Assembly: GCA_041738715.1 (NCBI GenBank)
Contig: JBGSPI010000052.1
Span: 1-64,000 of the forward strand
Length of the DNA stretch: 64,000 bases
Direction: 5' to 3'
Source: Chamaesiphon sp041738715
GTDB taxonomy: Bacteria; Cyanobacteriota; Cyanobacteriia; Cyanobacteriales; Chamaesiphonaceae
Shown: one piece after another, positions 42,819 to 51,915 of the stretch
How the letters are laid out: every line of letters starts with the position of its first letter
Position numbering within the stretch: the first letter of the stretch is position 1
Made by a program: the position numbers and the translations under genes
Notes under the pieces: model-generated
The model's input: only the letters and a program-made list of their open reading frames with translations
What the model was told of the DNA's origin: nothing
Database searches by the model: none

Positions 42819-43547
42819 GTGACGATCGTGAACCTCCGTAAGTTCTTTCAGTTTTGCTTCCTCGTTGTCGCTGTGGCAGTAGCGATCGGGTTATTTTACC
42901 CGCAATGGTTGGACAATTCTCTGGCACAGAGAATTAGCCAAAGCTCTGATTCATTCCGTTTTGCTCAAATCCAACAAATCGATTCACCGACACCAAAACA
43001 AGCTTGGGGGAAAACTGGGGCGCAAGCCTTACCAATTGCCGCTCAAATTATGGCCATTCGCAATCAGGGGGGTGTGCCGTTAAGTAGAATACAGAAGGCT
43101 TATTTGCGACCTCTATTTGGTAGTTTAGTCGATCGAGTCACGGTGGTATATCAAGCTCAATTACTCGATCGCTGGTCACAAGGCGGGACGGAAACACACA
43201 TTGGCGAAATCGAGTCAGCAGCCCAAACTTACTGCGATCGTATTTATGTTCGCGCTCCTGCCAAGCAACAAGATACCGATCTATTGGTCTTACTGGCTCA
43301 TGAACTAACTCACTCCCAACAGTGTATTGATTTTGGTGGGATTGGCAAGTTTGGATATCAGTATTTTCAAGGCTATTATCAAGGCGGACAAACCTATGCA
43401 AATAATCCGTTAGAAAAGTCGGCTCGATCGATGGAACGCAAATTTGCGAGTCAATTGTGTCGCGCCATCGGCTGTCCACCTTCTCAGGGTCGTTATTATG
43501 TCAACTATAAAGGTTGGGGACTGAAATTACCTGTCAAGTTAAGCTAA
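42819..43547 (+). CDS. Secreted protein with HELTH metallopeptidase-like site
   Basis: A 242-residue protein with an N-terminal membrane/signal helix (FFQFCFLVVAVAVAIGLFYP). The core resembles the DUF4157-like zincin fold, with VLLAHELTHSQQCIDFGG containing HExxH and a later region CRAIGCPPSQGRYYVNYKGW. Four cysteines in this part could form disulfides. A further zinc ligand is not obvious. GTG starts exist at 42819 and 42828; either gives the same mature protein. The role is unknown; a cell-surface or periplasmic peptidase is possible. Confidence 0.7.
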   Translation: MTIVNLRKFFQFCFLVVAVAVAIGLFYPQWLDNSLAQRISQSSDSFRFAQIQQIDSPTPKQAWGKTGAQALPIAAQIMAIRNQGGVPLSRIQKAYLRPLFGSLVDRVTVVYQAQLLDRWSQGGTETHIGEIESAAQTYCDRIYVRAPAKQQDTDLLVLLAHELTHSQQCIDFGGIGKFGYQYFQGYYQGGQTYANNPLEKSARSMERKFASQLCRAIGCPPSQGRYYVNYKGWGLKLPVKLS

Positions 43548-43616
43548 TCACCCTAGCTATTGTACGAATGAAGATAAATATAGGAAGCTAGACAACCAAG
43601 AACCATAAATCAACAA

Positions 43617-44705
43617 TCAATGATCATCCGCGAGAACCTCTAACGCCCAATGGATCACTGGTGGATAGTAAATTTGGGAGTCACTAGTTTCGCTACTCGC
43701 GATCATGCTTTTTTGCTGGAGGTATGTGCGGAACTTCGATCGAACTGCTCGATTTGCTAGTGCCATCAGTACCTGTGTTGCTGATTGATAGCGTTCTGCT
43801 AAGGAGATTTGCACCATTTTCCTAATTATCTTATGGAGATCGATATTGATTGCTACCTGATTCGACCAGACAAATTCGCAGGAGATGGGATCTGTTTGCA
43901 ACTGAGTCGGTTCCTTGCCTGTCAATAGATATAAACAAGTCATTCCCAGCGCATAAATGTCGCTAGCATAGACAGTCCGATTGGCTAATTGTTCTGGGGG
44001 TGAAAATCCTGGCGTGCCGATTGCCTGACTGACAATTGCCGATTCTTTCTTGCGCTGACTGGGGGGATAAAGGTCTTTAATCGCACCAAAATCAACCAAT
44101 ACGAATCTCAGATCGGTTTTGCATAAAATAATATTCTGGGGCTTAATGTCGCGGTGAATCAGGCGATGACTGTGGATATATTCCAACAAATGCAGCATCT
44201 GAACTAGGAAATTTTCTACCTCTGATTCGGTAAATTTGCGCTGCTGACTGATAATCTGGGCAAGATTAAGACCAGGGATATATTGCTCGACTAGATAAAG
44301 ATCTGTGCCGATTTTAAAATAATCCAGCAAGGCAGGAACTTGAGCGTGGCTAGCTAACCGACTCAAGCTTTTTGCCTCTAGATAAAATCGCCATCTAGCA
44401 GCGGCGATGAGTCTAGATTCGGTAAATCTCGGTGAGAACTTTTTAATTACACACAGTGGTTGTCCGGGTAAGTACAGATTTCTGGCCAAAAAAGTTACTC
44501 CAAAACCGCCTCGGCCTAATAATGATTGGAGAAGATATCGTTTAGCTAAAATTGTCCCCTCGATCGAGACTCGGCGACGATTCTCTGGCACTGGATCTAT
44601 GTCAACGAGGTTAGGGGCTGTTGTCGATCGATCTGTTGCCCTATGAGTTGTCGGAATTATGGAGCGGTGCAATACAGACACAATAAAGATTGCTTTCGAT
44701 CTCAC
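43617..44705 (-). CDS. Ser/Thr protein kinase
   Basis: A 362-residue Hanks-type kinase. The N-terminal ~50 residues are without a domain; the catalytic part has LLGRGGFGVTFLARN, CVIKKF, HSHRLIHRDIKPQNIILC, FVLVDFGAIK and GTPGFSPPEQ. Helical C-terminal residues beyond 310 are short. No sensor or transmembrane domain is seen. Its N-lobe resembles the truncated kinase at 137-394 in style (QPLCVIK word). Its targets are unknown. Confidence 0.92.
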   Translation of the reverse strand: MRSKAIFIVSVLHRSIIPTTHRATDRSTTAPNLVDIDPVPENRRRVSIEGTILAKRYLLQSLLGRGGFGVTFLARNLYLPGQPLCVIKKFSPRFTESRLIAAARWRFYLEAKSLSRLASHAQVPALLDYFKIGTDLYLVEQYIPGLNLAQIISQQRKFTESEVENFLVQMLHLLEYIHSHRLIHRDIKPQNIILCKTDLRFVLVDFGAIKDLYPPSQRKKESAIVSQAIGTPGFSPPEQLANRTVYASDIYALGMTCLYLLTGKEPTQLQTDPISCEFVWSNQVAINIDLHKIIRKMVQISLAERYQSATQVLMALANRAVRSKFRTYLQQKSMIASSETSDSQIYYPPVIHWALEVLADDH

Positions 44706-44766
44706 CTTACCCTATCAATTTATTCAATCTGGCGATACCGCTATTTGGCTGTTTATCAGTTTAGGG

Positions 44767-44802
44767 TTTGAACTCTCCCCCTTGAAACAGGGGGAGAGTT
44801 CA
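44767..44802 (-). terminator. plmA terminator
   Basis: TTGAACTCTCCCCCT and AGGGGGAGAGTTCAA form a perfect 15-bp stem with a 6-base loop immediately after the plmA stop. Confidence 0.7.
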
Positions 44803-44803
44803 A

Positions 44804-45802
44804 CTAAACTAGTCCTAATTCTCGTTTGAGTAGATTAATCGATTTCAGTCCGATATAACTCTCGCTTTCGACTATTTGGGGAATACGGATCAAATCGTCG
44901 TCAGCGGCGGCGATCGCTTGATGAATTAGATGAAGACTGGCTTTGTCGCTGATAATGGTATGAGCGCGGCGAATTGTCGCGTTGAGTTTATATTCATTCT
45001 TGGTTTGACAAGCCATGACAATCAAATCATCTCCACGCATACTATGTACCATCATTTCGGCGACAGCGAGGATGCCTGCACTTAGGCTGACAATACCGAC
45101 ATAGCTGTTTTTGGGGAGAGTTTTGATTAGTGCTAGTTCTTTCTCGTAGTCTTGCAAATCGACAGGAATCACGCGGATTGATCGAGGTTTGATTACTTCA
45201 CTTTTGGCTAATTGTGATTCAACGTTGCCAATAAAATAACGACTGGTAACGACTGTAGCTGCATGAATTTCGGCGAGTCGATCTTCTAATTTGTCGATGG
45301 TGACTAATTCGACGGGAATTCCCAGAGATTGCTGCAATTCTTGGAGCATCAATTCACCTGCACCTAATTCGATCTGCGGAACGGTGACAAAGACTCTGGC
45401 ACTGCACCGCCATCGCCAATCGATCTCGGTGAGAAATAGTTCGCGAGATTGGGTGAGGGAGTAACCTTGGGCGAGTAGGGTATTTAGGCTTTGGGAGACT
45501 AACTCAAGGGCGGAGAGACTAGGATCGATTTGGGATTTGGCGACTAGATGGTTGCTTTCATCTCCTAATGATTTGACATATATGCCCGATCCTGGGACTG
45601 ATTCGACGAGTCCGGTGCCTTCGAGTTGGCTGTAGACTTTGCCGATCGTGTTACGGTGCAATCCGGTCTGCATGGCTAGTTGACGGGTGCTGGGTAGCTG
45701 ATGTCCGGGGGAAAATTGTCTAGATGCGATCGCGAATAACATCTGGTCGTACAGTTGTCTGGATGCTGGGATTTCGCTGTCTGGTTGAATGTGAAATTGC
45801 AT
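44804..45802 (-). CDS. plmA: GntR-family regulator PlmA
   Basis: A 332-residue regulator. The N-terminal winged helix is the GntR type (SRQLYDQMLFAIASRQFSPGHQLPSTRQLAMQTGLHRNTIGKVYSQLEGTGLVESVPGSGIYV). The rest matches the conserved cyanobacterial PlmA C-terminal region: FLTEIDWRWRCSARVFVTVPQIELGAGELML, IPVDLQDYEKEL, VSLSAGILAVAEMM and a C-terminal SINLLKRELGL. In model strains PlmA binds PII and PipX and is linked to nitrogen and photosystem balance. It stands alone, facing away from hemE's direction with a repetitive gap between. Confidence 0.9.
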   Translation of the reverse strand: MQFHIQPDSEIPASRQLYDQMLFAIASRQFSPGHQLPSTRQLAMQTGLHRNTIGKVYSQLEGTGLVESVPGSGIYVKSLGDESNHLVAKSQIDPSLSALELVSQSLNTLLAQGYSLTQSRELFLTEIDWRWRCSARVFVTVPQIELGAGELMLQELQQSLGIPVELVTIDKLEDRLAEIHAATVVTSRYFIGNVESQLAKSEVIKPRSIRVIPVDLQDYEKELALIKTLPKNSYVGIVSLSAGILAVAEMMVHSMRGDDLIVMACQTKNEYKLNATIRRAHTIISDKASLHLIHQAIAAADDDLIRIPQIVESESYIGLKSINLLKRELGLV

Positions 45803-46119
45803 TTTTAGTAGCTAACGAGATTTCACTATGGTGCTTCTGTTAGGTTACTGGTGGGTAGAACCCGGATCTGGGGGGTCTCCCCCCAGACCCCCCGCTGGGG
45901 GACGCACGCTTCCCCCAGACCCCCTCCGAAGGGTCGATCTGTGAGGATCGACTTGGGTGTGGCGGTACTCACCTATTAGAATTTAGTGCTAGTTTACTGG
46001 GCGAGTATTCAGTAGCATTTTTGTAGCTGGTGGGCATTGCCCACCAGCTACATTCTAGGCTTTATCTATTTAATCAATAATTGTATCAATCTACTTACAA
46101 ATTCGTGATTGATAGTTAG
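45803..46119. repeat. GC-rich repetitive gap between plmA and hemE
   Basis: 317 bp without an ORF. It includes a G/C-run block (about 45868-45960) with CTGGGGGG-TCT-CCCCCCAG and several CCCCCAGA words, and a perfect 13-bp hairpin at 46023-46051. The block looks like a dispersed non-coding repeat. Confidence 0.5.
46023..46051 (-). terminator. Hairpin downstream of hemE
   Basis: GTAGCTGGTGGGC and GCCCACCAGCTAC pair perfectly (13 bp) with loop ATT. It lies beyond the hemE stop on the minus strand; it may be a terminator or part of the repeat block. Confidence 0.5.
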
Positions 46120-47172
46120 TTAGAGTAGTTTGTCAACCTGTTTGGCTGTTTCAAAGAAGTGGGCGACGTTTTCTTCGGGGACTGATGGGAGGACACCATG
46201 ACCGAGGTTCATGATGTGACCAGTTTTACCGGCTTTGCGGACGGTATCGATAATTCGATCACGGATGAAGTCTTTGGAGCCGTATAAGGCACATGGATCC
46301 ATATTGCCTTGGACACCTAAATGTGTGCCAATGCGCTGCCGACCTACTGCCATATCCACAGTCCAGTCGAGGCTAACGATATCTACGCCAGATTTGCCCA
46401 TTAATTCTAGGACACCTGCGCTACCGCTGATGTAGAGAATGAGTGGGGTGTCGGGGTGGGTTTCTTTGACTTGGCGCACGACTCGTTGCTGGTAGGGAAG
46501 TGCGAAGGTTTCATAGTCTTGGGGGCTAAGTTGTCCGGCCCAGGAATCGAACATTTGGACTACTTGGGCACCGCAATCGATTTGGTAACGGACGTAGACG
46601 GCGATCGCATCGGCGATTTTGGCGAGTAAACTGTGGAGCATCTGGGGTTCGCGGAATGCCATGCCTTTAATGTTGGCATAGTCTTTGGAACTTTTGCCTT
46701 CGATCGCATAAGCTGCTAGTGTCCAAGGTGCGCCGACGAATCCGAGGACGGTGGATTTGTTACCGACTTCGCGGCGGAGGGTGCCGAGGATTTCTTTAAT
46801 GAAGGGTAGGGACTCATCTGGGGTGAGGGGATGGAGTGCGTCGATTTGTGCCTGAGAGCGAATTGCTGGCTCGATAATTGGCCCGCGACTCTCGATAATG
46901 TCAAAGGGAATCCCAATCCCTGGGAGTGGGGTAAGGATGTCTGAGAACATGATTACGCCGTCTGGTTCAAAGGCGCGCCAAGGTTGAAGGGAAATTTCGA
47001 TCGCGAGTTCGGGTTTTTCCGATCGATCGCGGAAAGACGGATATTTATCGCGCAAATCCCGGTAAACTTTCATATATCGTCCCGCTTGGCGCATCATCCA
47101 GACGGGAGGGCGATCTAAAGTTGCTCCCTTGGCCGCACGTAATAATAAAGGTTCTTGATTTAATTCGGTCAT
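46120..47172 (-). CDS. hemE: Uroporphyrinogen decarboxylase
   Basis: A 350-residue enzyme of tetrapyrrole synthesis (uroporphyrinogen III to coproporphyrinogen III), required for haem and chlorophyll. Motifs: PPVWMMRQAGRYMKVY at the N-terminus, VIMFSDILTPLPGIG, GFVGAPWTLAAYAIEGKSSKDY, MFDSWAGQLSP and the C-terminal MNLGHGVLPSVPEENV. The length is normal. The gene is about 190 bp from mutM on the same strand. Confidence 0.97.
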   Translation of the reverse strand: MTELNQEPLLLRAAKGATLDRPPVWMMRQAGRYMKVYRDLRDKYPSFRDRSEKPELAIEISLQPWRAFEPDGVIMFSDILTPLPGIGIPFDIIESRGPIIEPAIRSQAQIDALHPLTPDESLPFIKEILGTLRREVGNKSTVLGFVGAPWTLAAYAIEGKSSKDYANIKGMAFREPQMLHSLLAKIADAIAVYVRYQIDCGAQVVQMFDSWAGQLSPQDYETFALPYQQRVVRQVKETHPDTPLILYISGSAGVLELMGKSGVDIVSLDWTVDMAVGRQRIGTHLGVQGNMDPCALYGSKDFIRDRIIDTVRKAGKTGHIMNLGHGVLPSVPEENVAHFFETAKQVDKLL

Positions 47173-47361
47173 TTTTACTAATTAATTTATATGAGCAATC
47201 TTTAATCTTACCCGATCGATGACTAGTCACCATTCAGCAGTCACGAGGGAGGAGCGAAACATAATTATACTTTGTAGATGCGCTCGATCGAAGCTAATCA
47301 CTATCTAGGTTTGAGGGTATTTCGATCTTAATAAATATTTGTATCGCTGTCATTTTTTAGT

Positions 47362-48225
47362 TTAGGATCGATCGTCTATCTGACAGTTGGGACAGTAATG
47401 GGTACCCCTTCCCCCTAGCCTAATTTTAGATATCGGGGTTTGGCAGATTCGACAGGGTTGATTGGTGCGATTATAAACCCATGCCATGCCAGCATAATTG
47501 CCGTTGGTGCCCTGGACATTGAGATAATTGCTAAATGTGGTGCCGCCTTGGGCGATCGAGGTTGTGAGAACTTCGATCGCATATTTATGTAACGCGGCAA
47601 TCTGGATTAGTGTCAGATCGCCAGCGATAGTTTTGGGGTGAATTCGACTCAGGAATAAAGCTTCATCGACGTAGATATTCCCCAATCCCGCTACCAAGGT
47701 TTGATCGAGGAGTGCGGTTTTGATATTGCGGTGGGACTTATGGAGTTTGGCCGCAAAATAATCCACTGTAAAAGCTGGATCGAAGGGTTCTAAGCCCAAT
47801 TTACCCATGCCCTTCATTACCTGTTCTGGCTGCTGGCTGGGGGGTATCCACCACATTTGCCCAAATGTGCGCTGATCGACAAATCTTAGTTCCCAATCTT
47901 CGCCCATGAGCAGGCGAACGCGGGTGTGCTTATGGAGTGCTGATTGGCTCTGTACCCATAACAATTGTCCAGTCATACGTAGATGTACTCCGAGCCAGCC
48001 AGCGGCGTGTAGAGAGCCTTGCGAGACCAATTCAGCGAATAAATATTTACCCCGACGATGCCAAGTATGAATCTGTGTATCCTGCAACCTGGCAATAAAC
48101 TCATCTGGTGTATCTGGAGCCGCCACCGTCCGCGCCAATAATACTTCAGTCCCAGTAATCGATCGATCGAGTGTATGTTGATTTAAACCTCGACGGACTG
48201 TTTCAACTTCAGGTAATTCTGGCAT
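47362..48225 (-). CDS. mutM: Formamidopyrimidine-DNA glycosylase
   Basis: A 287-residue base-excision repair enzyme (removes 8-oxoG and formamidopyrimidines, and cleaves the abasic site). The catalytic N-terminal PELPEVETVRRGL (Pro2, Glu3) and the C-terminal zinc finger C-x2-C-x16-C-x2-C (CRIC..YCPNC) are both intact. The helix-two-turn-helix (VAGLGNIYVDEALF) is present. It lies 101 bp downstream of psaE on the same strand, so co-transcription is possible. Confidence 0.96.
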   Translation of the reverse strand: MPELPEVETVRRGLNQHTLDRSITGTEVLLARTVAAPDTPDEFIARLQDTQIHTWHRRGKYLFAELVSQGSLHAAGWLGVHLRMTGQLLWVQSQSALHKHTRVRLLMGEDWELRFVDQRTFGQMWWIPPSQQPEQVMKGMGKLGLEPFDPAFTVDYFAAKLHKSHRNIKTALLDQTLVAGLGNIYVDEALFLSRIHPKTIAGDLTLIQIAALHKYAIEVLTTSIAQGGTTFSNYLNVQGTNGNYAGMAWVYNRTNQPCRICQTPISKIRLGGRGTHYCPNCQIDDRS

Positions 48226-48326
48226 AACATGGTTAGACTGGTGACAAGGGAATGGTTGTGATTTACATTAACCGAGATTAGTATAGATCGATCGCCACTC
48301 TCCCAGTCAGCAGTCGAGGATCGATG

Positions 48327-48566
48327 CTACTTTTTAGCAGCTTTCGCTTTAGGTGCTGCGACTTCCACCAGTTCACTGACGGCAAAGTTATTGGTGTTGA
48401 CTCCAGAAGCACTGCCGCTGTAGCCATTGTAGTTAACTTTGTCAAACCGCACGATGACGTTATATTTGATGCCGCTTTGGTCGATCGAGACGACAGTACC
48501 AGTATCTTGGAACCAGTAGGATTCTTTCCGAAGTACGCGAACCGTTGACCCACGTTGCAGTGCCAT
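48327..48566 (-). CDS. psaE: Photosystem I subunit PsaE
   Basis: A 79-residue stromal-side subunit of photosystem I with an SH3-like barrel: RGSTVRVLRKESYWFQDTGTVVSID, then YNVIVRFDKVNYNGYSGSASGVNTNNFA. It aids ferredoxin docking and cyclic electron flow. The C-terminus is a short Lys/Ala tail. The length and sequence match the family exactly. Confidence 0.97.
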   Translation of the reverse strand: MALQRGSTVRVLRKESYWFQDTGTVVSIDQSGIKYNVIVRFDKVNYNGYSGSASGVNTNNFAVSELVEVAAPKAKAAKK

Positions 48567-48717
48567 AGTTACTTTTCCTATTTTGGATTAAATTAGCTAT
48601 CAGCCTTATTTTCTGCAAATTCCGCCATATTTTGGACACACAGTAACAAAGCTTAAACAAATTAGCGGGTAGGGGTGTAGAGGTAAAGGGTAAGGGGTAA
48701 GGAATAGTTGACAGTTC

Positions 48718-48783
48718 CCAGTCCCCCAGTCCCCCAGTCCCCCAGTCCCCCAGTCCCCCAGTCCCCTCGTCCCCCAGTCCCCT
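48718..48783. repeat. 8-bp tandem repeat (CCCCCAGT)n next to a composite element
   Basis: About seven copies of an 8-bp unit read CCCCCAGT on the plus strand, with small variations (CCCCTCGT). Immediately left lies a run with AGTTGACAGTTCCC. The reverse complement of the same composite appears at 59309-59415. It ends 15 bp before the GTG of the radical SAM gene. Confidence 0.75.
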
Positions 48784-48798
48784 CCTCACCCAACTCCT

Positions 48799-50412
48799 GT
48801 GTCTAACTCTGTTTTCGATGCCGAACATTTGTTATTTACGCCAGCATCAATTGATCGAGATGCTATTCCGACGATCTTTGCTTTTCCCAATGAATATACA
48901 GTCGGGATTACCAGTCTAGGTTATCAGGTGGTGTGGGCGACCTTAGCTATGCGATCGGATTTAGAGGTAAGTCGGTTATTTACAGATGTCCATGAGTCTT
49001 TACCTCGATCGGCGGAATTGGTCGGATTTTCACTCTCTTGGGAATTAGATTATGTCAATATTCTCAATTTATTGGAGTTTTTAGAAGTCCCGATTCGGAG
49101 TGCTATCCGAGGGGATAAAGATCCACTGATTTTTGGTGGTGGGCCTGTTCTAAGTGCTAATCCTGAACCATTTGCAGACTTTTTTGATGTAATTTTAGTT
49201 GGTGATGGTGAGGATTTACTCGGCAATTTTATCGATGCTTATCAAGAAGTTCGGACAGCAACTCGATCGATCAAACTTCACCGATTAGCTCAGGTACCTG
49301 GACTATATATTCCCAGTTTATATCAGGTACAATATCAAGGAAATTGCCTTGCCAGCATTGCGCCGATTACCAGTAGTATTCCTGATACAATTGTCAAGCA
49401 AACCTATCGCGGGAATACTCTCTCTGTCTCTTCCGTGATCACTGAGAAAGCTGCATGGGAAAGCATTTTTATGGTCGAAGTTGTCCGTAGCTGTCCAGAA
49501 ATGTGTCGGTTTTGTTTGGCAAGTTATCTAACTTTACCCTTTCGAGTGGCTAGTGTAGAAGAATCATTAATTCCAGCGATCGATAGGGGTTTAGAAATAA
49601 CCGACAGGTTAGGTTTACTCGGTGCTTCGGTAACTCAACATCCAGAATTTCCAGCTTTATTAGAACATCTGAGTAAACCTAAGTATGATGACATTCGCTT
49701 GAGTGTGTCTTCTGTCCGAACTAATACCGTTACGGTGCAGTTAGCGGAAACTTTAGCTAAACGAGATAGTAAGTCACTGACAATTGCCGTGGAGAGTGGT
49801 TCGGAGCGAGTTAGAAAAATTGTTAATAAAAAATTGGAGACAACGGAAATTGTTCAAGCCGCAATTAATGCCAAAGCTGGCGGTTTAAAAGGATTAAAAC
49901 TATATGGAATGGCGGGTATTCCCGGTGAAGAATTGGTAGATCTCGATCGAACTGTGGCAATGTTAAAATCTCTCAAACAGGCTGCTCCAGGTTTACGCCT
50001 GACCTTTGGATGCAGTACTTTTGTTCCTAAAGCCCATACTCCATTTCAATGGTTTGGGGTGAATAAAGATGCTGAGAAAAGATTAAAACTACTTCAAAAA
50101 CAACTTACACCGCACGGCATTGATTTTCGTCCAGAAAGTTATAATTGGTCGGTAATTCAAGCATTAATTTCCAGAGGTGATAGGCGTGTATCTTATTTAC
50201 TCGAATTAACTCGAAAATATGGAGACTCGATCGGTAGTTATCGACGGGCATTTAAAGAGTTATGCGGACAGCTTCCTCCAATGGATTTTTATGTACATCA
50301 AACTTGGGATACTAGTCAAATTTTGCCCTGGCAACATATTCAAGGACCTTTGCCTCAAGCTACTTTAATTAAACACCTAGAGTCGGCAATGATAGAATTC
50401 GATCAAGCCTAA
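48799..50412 (+). CDS. Radical SAM protein with B12-binding-like N-terminal domain
   Basis: A 537-residue protein of the class often named TIGR03960-like. The first ~180 residues have a Rossmann-like domain (PNEYTVGITSLGYQVVWATL; ELVGFSLSWELDYVNILNLLEFL) that resembles cobalamin-binding domains, though no DxHxxG is obvious. The radical SAM cluster is CPEMCRFC (Cys232, Cys236, Cys239), followed by the TIM-barrel blocks LGLLGASVTQHPEF and SLTIAVESGSERVRKIVNK. The substrate is unknown. The GTG start at 48799 is preceded by the repeat array, with no strong ribosome binding site seen. Confidence 0.8.
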   Translation: MSNSVFDAEHLLFTPASIDRDAIPTIFAFPNEYTVGITSLGYQVVWATLAMRSDLEVSRLFTDVHESLPRSAELVGFSLSWELDYVNILNLLEFLEVPIRSAIRGDKDPLIFGGGPVLSANPEPFADFFDVILVGDGEDLLGNFIDAYQEVRTATRSIKLHRLAQVPGLYIPSLYQVQYQGNCLASIAPITSSIPDTIVKQTYRGNTLSVSSVITEKAAWESIFMVEVVRSCPEMCRFCLASYLTLPFRVASVEESLIPAIDRGLEITDRLGLLGASVTQHPEFPALLEHLSKPKYDDIRLSVSSVRTNTVTVQLAETLAKRDSKSLTIAVESGSERVRKIVNKKLETTEIVQAAINAKAGGLKGLKLYGMAGIPGEELVDLDRTVAMLKSLKQAAPGLRLTFGCSTFVPKAHTPFQWFGVNKDAEKRLKLLQKQLTPHGIDFRPESYNWSVIQALISRGDRRVSYLLELTRKYGDSIGSYRRAFKELCGQLPPMDFYVHQTWDTSQILPWQHIQGPLPQATLIKHLESAMIEFDQA

Positions 50413-50601
50413 GATAGAACGATATAAATTTCCCAAGCCAGCGTAAATTAAAAAATATCCACTTGATGATTATCCCTACACATATCAAATATCAGCAAAA
50501 TAGTATCACTGCATCGACTGCTGTCTGGTGTTAGCCAATGGAAATGTCTGTCGGGGCGACTTATGCTAATTTGCTGAAAATTAAAATTTAAGAGAATGGG
50601 G

Positions 50602-51429
50602 CTACAGAATTTTTTCAAGTCCATAGACTAGCGATTTTAGCCCTAAAATCTTGCGAATGGCGAGGATGACTCCGGGCATATAGCAGGATCGGTTGGTAGT
50701 GTCGTGACGGAGGAGATAGATTTCCCCAGGGGCACCAAAGATGATTTCCTGATGAGCGATATAGCCGGGTAGCCGAATACTATGAATCCGAATATTTTCG
50801 TCAGCGATACAACCTCTAGCACCCGCAATTTTTTCCGATTCGCTGACACTGGGAGGATTGAAGGTTTTGCCAAGTTCGCCTAATAGTTGGGCGGTTTGGA
50901 TGGCGGTACCACTGGGAGCATCAGCTTTTTGGTTGTGGTGCAGTTCGATGATTTCGACATGCTCAAAGTATTTGGCAGCTTGAATTGCCGCTTGCTGCAT
51001 CAATATTACCCCGATCGAGAAGTTGGGAATAATCAGACAACCGATGCTGGCTTTATCGGCAAATTCGGCTAATTCTTGAATTTGAGTAGTACTCAATCCG
51101 GTTGTACCCACCACTGGGCGCACACCATAAGCGATCGCAGTGCGGACATTCTCATAGATACTATCAGGATGGGTAAAATCGACCATTACCGCTGTTTGTT
51201 TTTCCTGAGATGCCATTGCCAGGATGCCCTGAAGATCGTTCATCACAGGGATTTCCAAGGCACCACAGCCAGCTAGTTCGCCAATATCTTCACCCTGGAT
51301 TTTGGGATTGCGATCGATCGCGCCAAATAGCACCATATCAGGGGAACTAGCGATCGCTTTAATGACTTCTAATCCCATTTTTCCAGCGGCCCCATTGACG
51401 ACGACTGGTATTGGTGGTTGAGTACTCAT
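50602..51429 (-). CDS. dapB: 4-hydroxy-tetrahydrodipicolinate reductase
   Basis: A 275-residue NAD(P)H-dependent reductase of the lysine/diaminopimelate pathway. It shows the N-terminal VVNGAAGKMGLEVIKAI, VDFTHPDS, GTTGLS, the catalytic ELHHNQKADAPSGTA region and RHDTTNRSCYMPGVILAIR at the C-terminus. Its ATG overlaps the stop of the upstream small gene by the ATGA sequence at 51426-51429, so translational coupling is likely. Diaminopimelate also feeds peptidoglycan. Confidence 0.96.
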   Translation of the reverse strand: MSTQPPIPVVVNGAAGKMGLEVIKAIASSPDMVLFGAIDRNPKIQGEDIGELAGCGALEIPVMNDLQGILAMASQEKQTAVMVDFTHPDSIYENVRTAIAYGVRPVVGTTGLSTTQIQELAEFADKASIGCLIIPNFSIGVILMQQAAIQAAKYFEHVEIIELHHNQKADAPSGTAIQTAQLLGELGKTFNPPSVSESEKIAGARGCIADENIRIHSIRLPGYIAHQEIIFGAPGEIYLLRHDTTNRSCYMPGVILAIRKILGLKSLVYGLEKIL

Positions 51430-51644
51430 ACAATGTTGTTATTATCCGCTGTTTGCAATTTTTGTAAAATAGCTGCTTGAATTTTTGTGTCAAAATCGGG
51501 ATCGTTTACGTTAGTAATAACGTGACGCGGACGATTGTTGAGCCTATCTAGATAAGCTTGGAAGGCAATTTTGTCATCACGATGGGAGAGAAAATACTGT
51601 CTTAGATCCCGATCGGACATAGTTGCATAATTAACTGTACTCAT
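51426..51644 (-). CDS. Small DUF6887-like protein
   Basis: A 72-residue hydrophilic protein reading MSTVNYATMSDRDLRQYFLSHRDDKIAFQAYLDRL, with Asp/Arg-rich helices. The SDRDLRQYFLSHRDDKxAFxAYLDR pattern is that of the DUF6887 family, which in cyanobacteria usually follows a DUF6888 gene. Function unknown. Here it overlaps dapB by four bases and is overlapped by one base by the upstream gene, giving a tightly linked three-gene unit. Confidence 0.7.
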   Translation of the reverse strand: MSTVNYATMSDRDLRQYFLSHRDDKIAFQAYLDRLNNRPRHVITNVNDPDFDTKIQAAILQKLQTADNNNIV

Positions 51645-51820
51645 TAGAATACCTCTCCATCTAATGCAATTTGGAATTCAAGATTTTCGGTATCTCCAGC
51701 CAAAATGTACAAATTATTAGTTCGATTATCTAAGCAAACAATGTGTATGGGCTGAACCATAATAAATGTCAGCCAGTAAGTTAGACGATATAAACCTTTT
51801 AATTGGGCATCATTTGGCAT
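51644..51820 (-). CDS. Small DUF6888-like protein
   Basis: A 58-residue frame from the ATG at 51820: MPNDAQLKGLYRLTYWLTF, then a middle with VQPIHIVCLDNRTNNLYILAGD and an end with LEFQIALDGEVF. This resembles the DUF6888 partner protein of DUF6887. Its stop (TAATG) overlaps the start of the downstream gene by one base. Function unknown. It is below the usual ORF length limit but its position and pairing support it. Confidence 0.65.
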   Translation of the reverse strand: MPNDAQLKGLYRLTYWLTFIMVQPIHIVCLDNRTNNLYILAGDTENLEFQIALDGEVF

Positions 51821-51915
51821 TTAGCTGCCTCGACATATTTTTATTATATTGCACTTCAATTGAGATTGGCCAGAGAGCCAATAACACTCACCAATCTCAA
51901 CTTTAATTACTTAGC

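Noticed and set aside
48718..48783. CRISPR array
   Set aside because: The units are 8 bp in direct tandem, with no spacers of CRISPR length.
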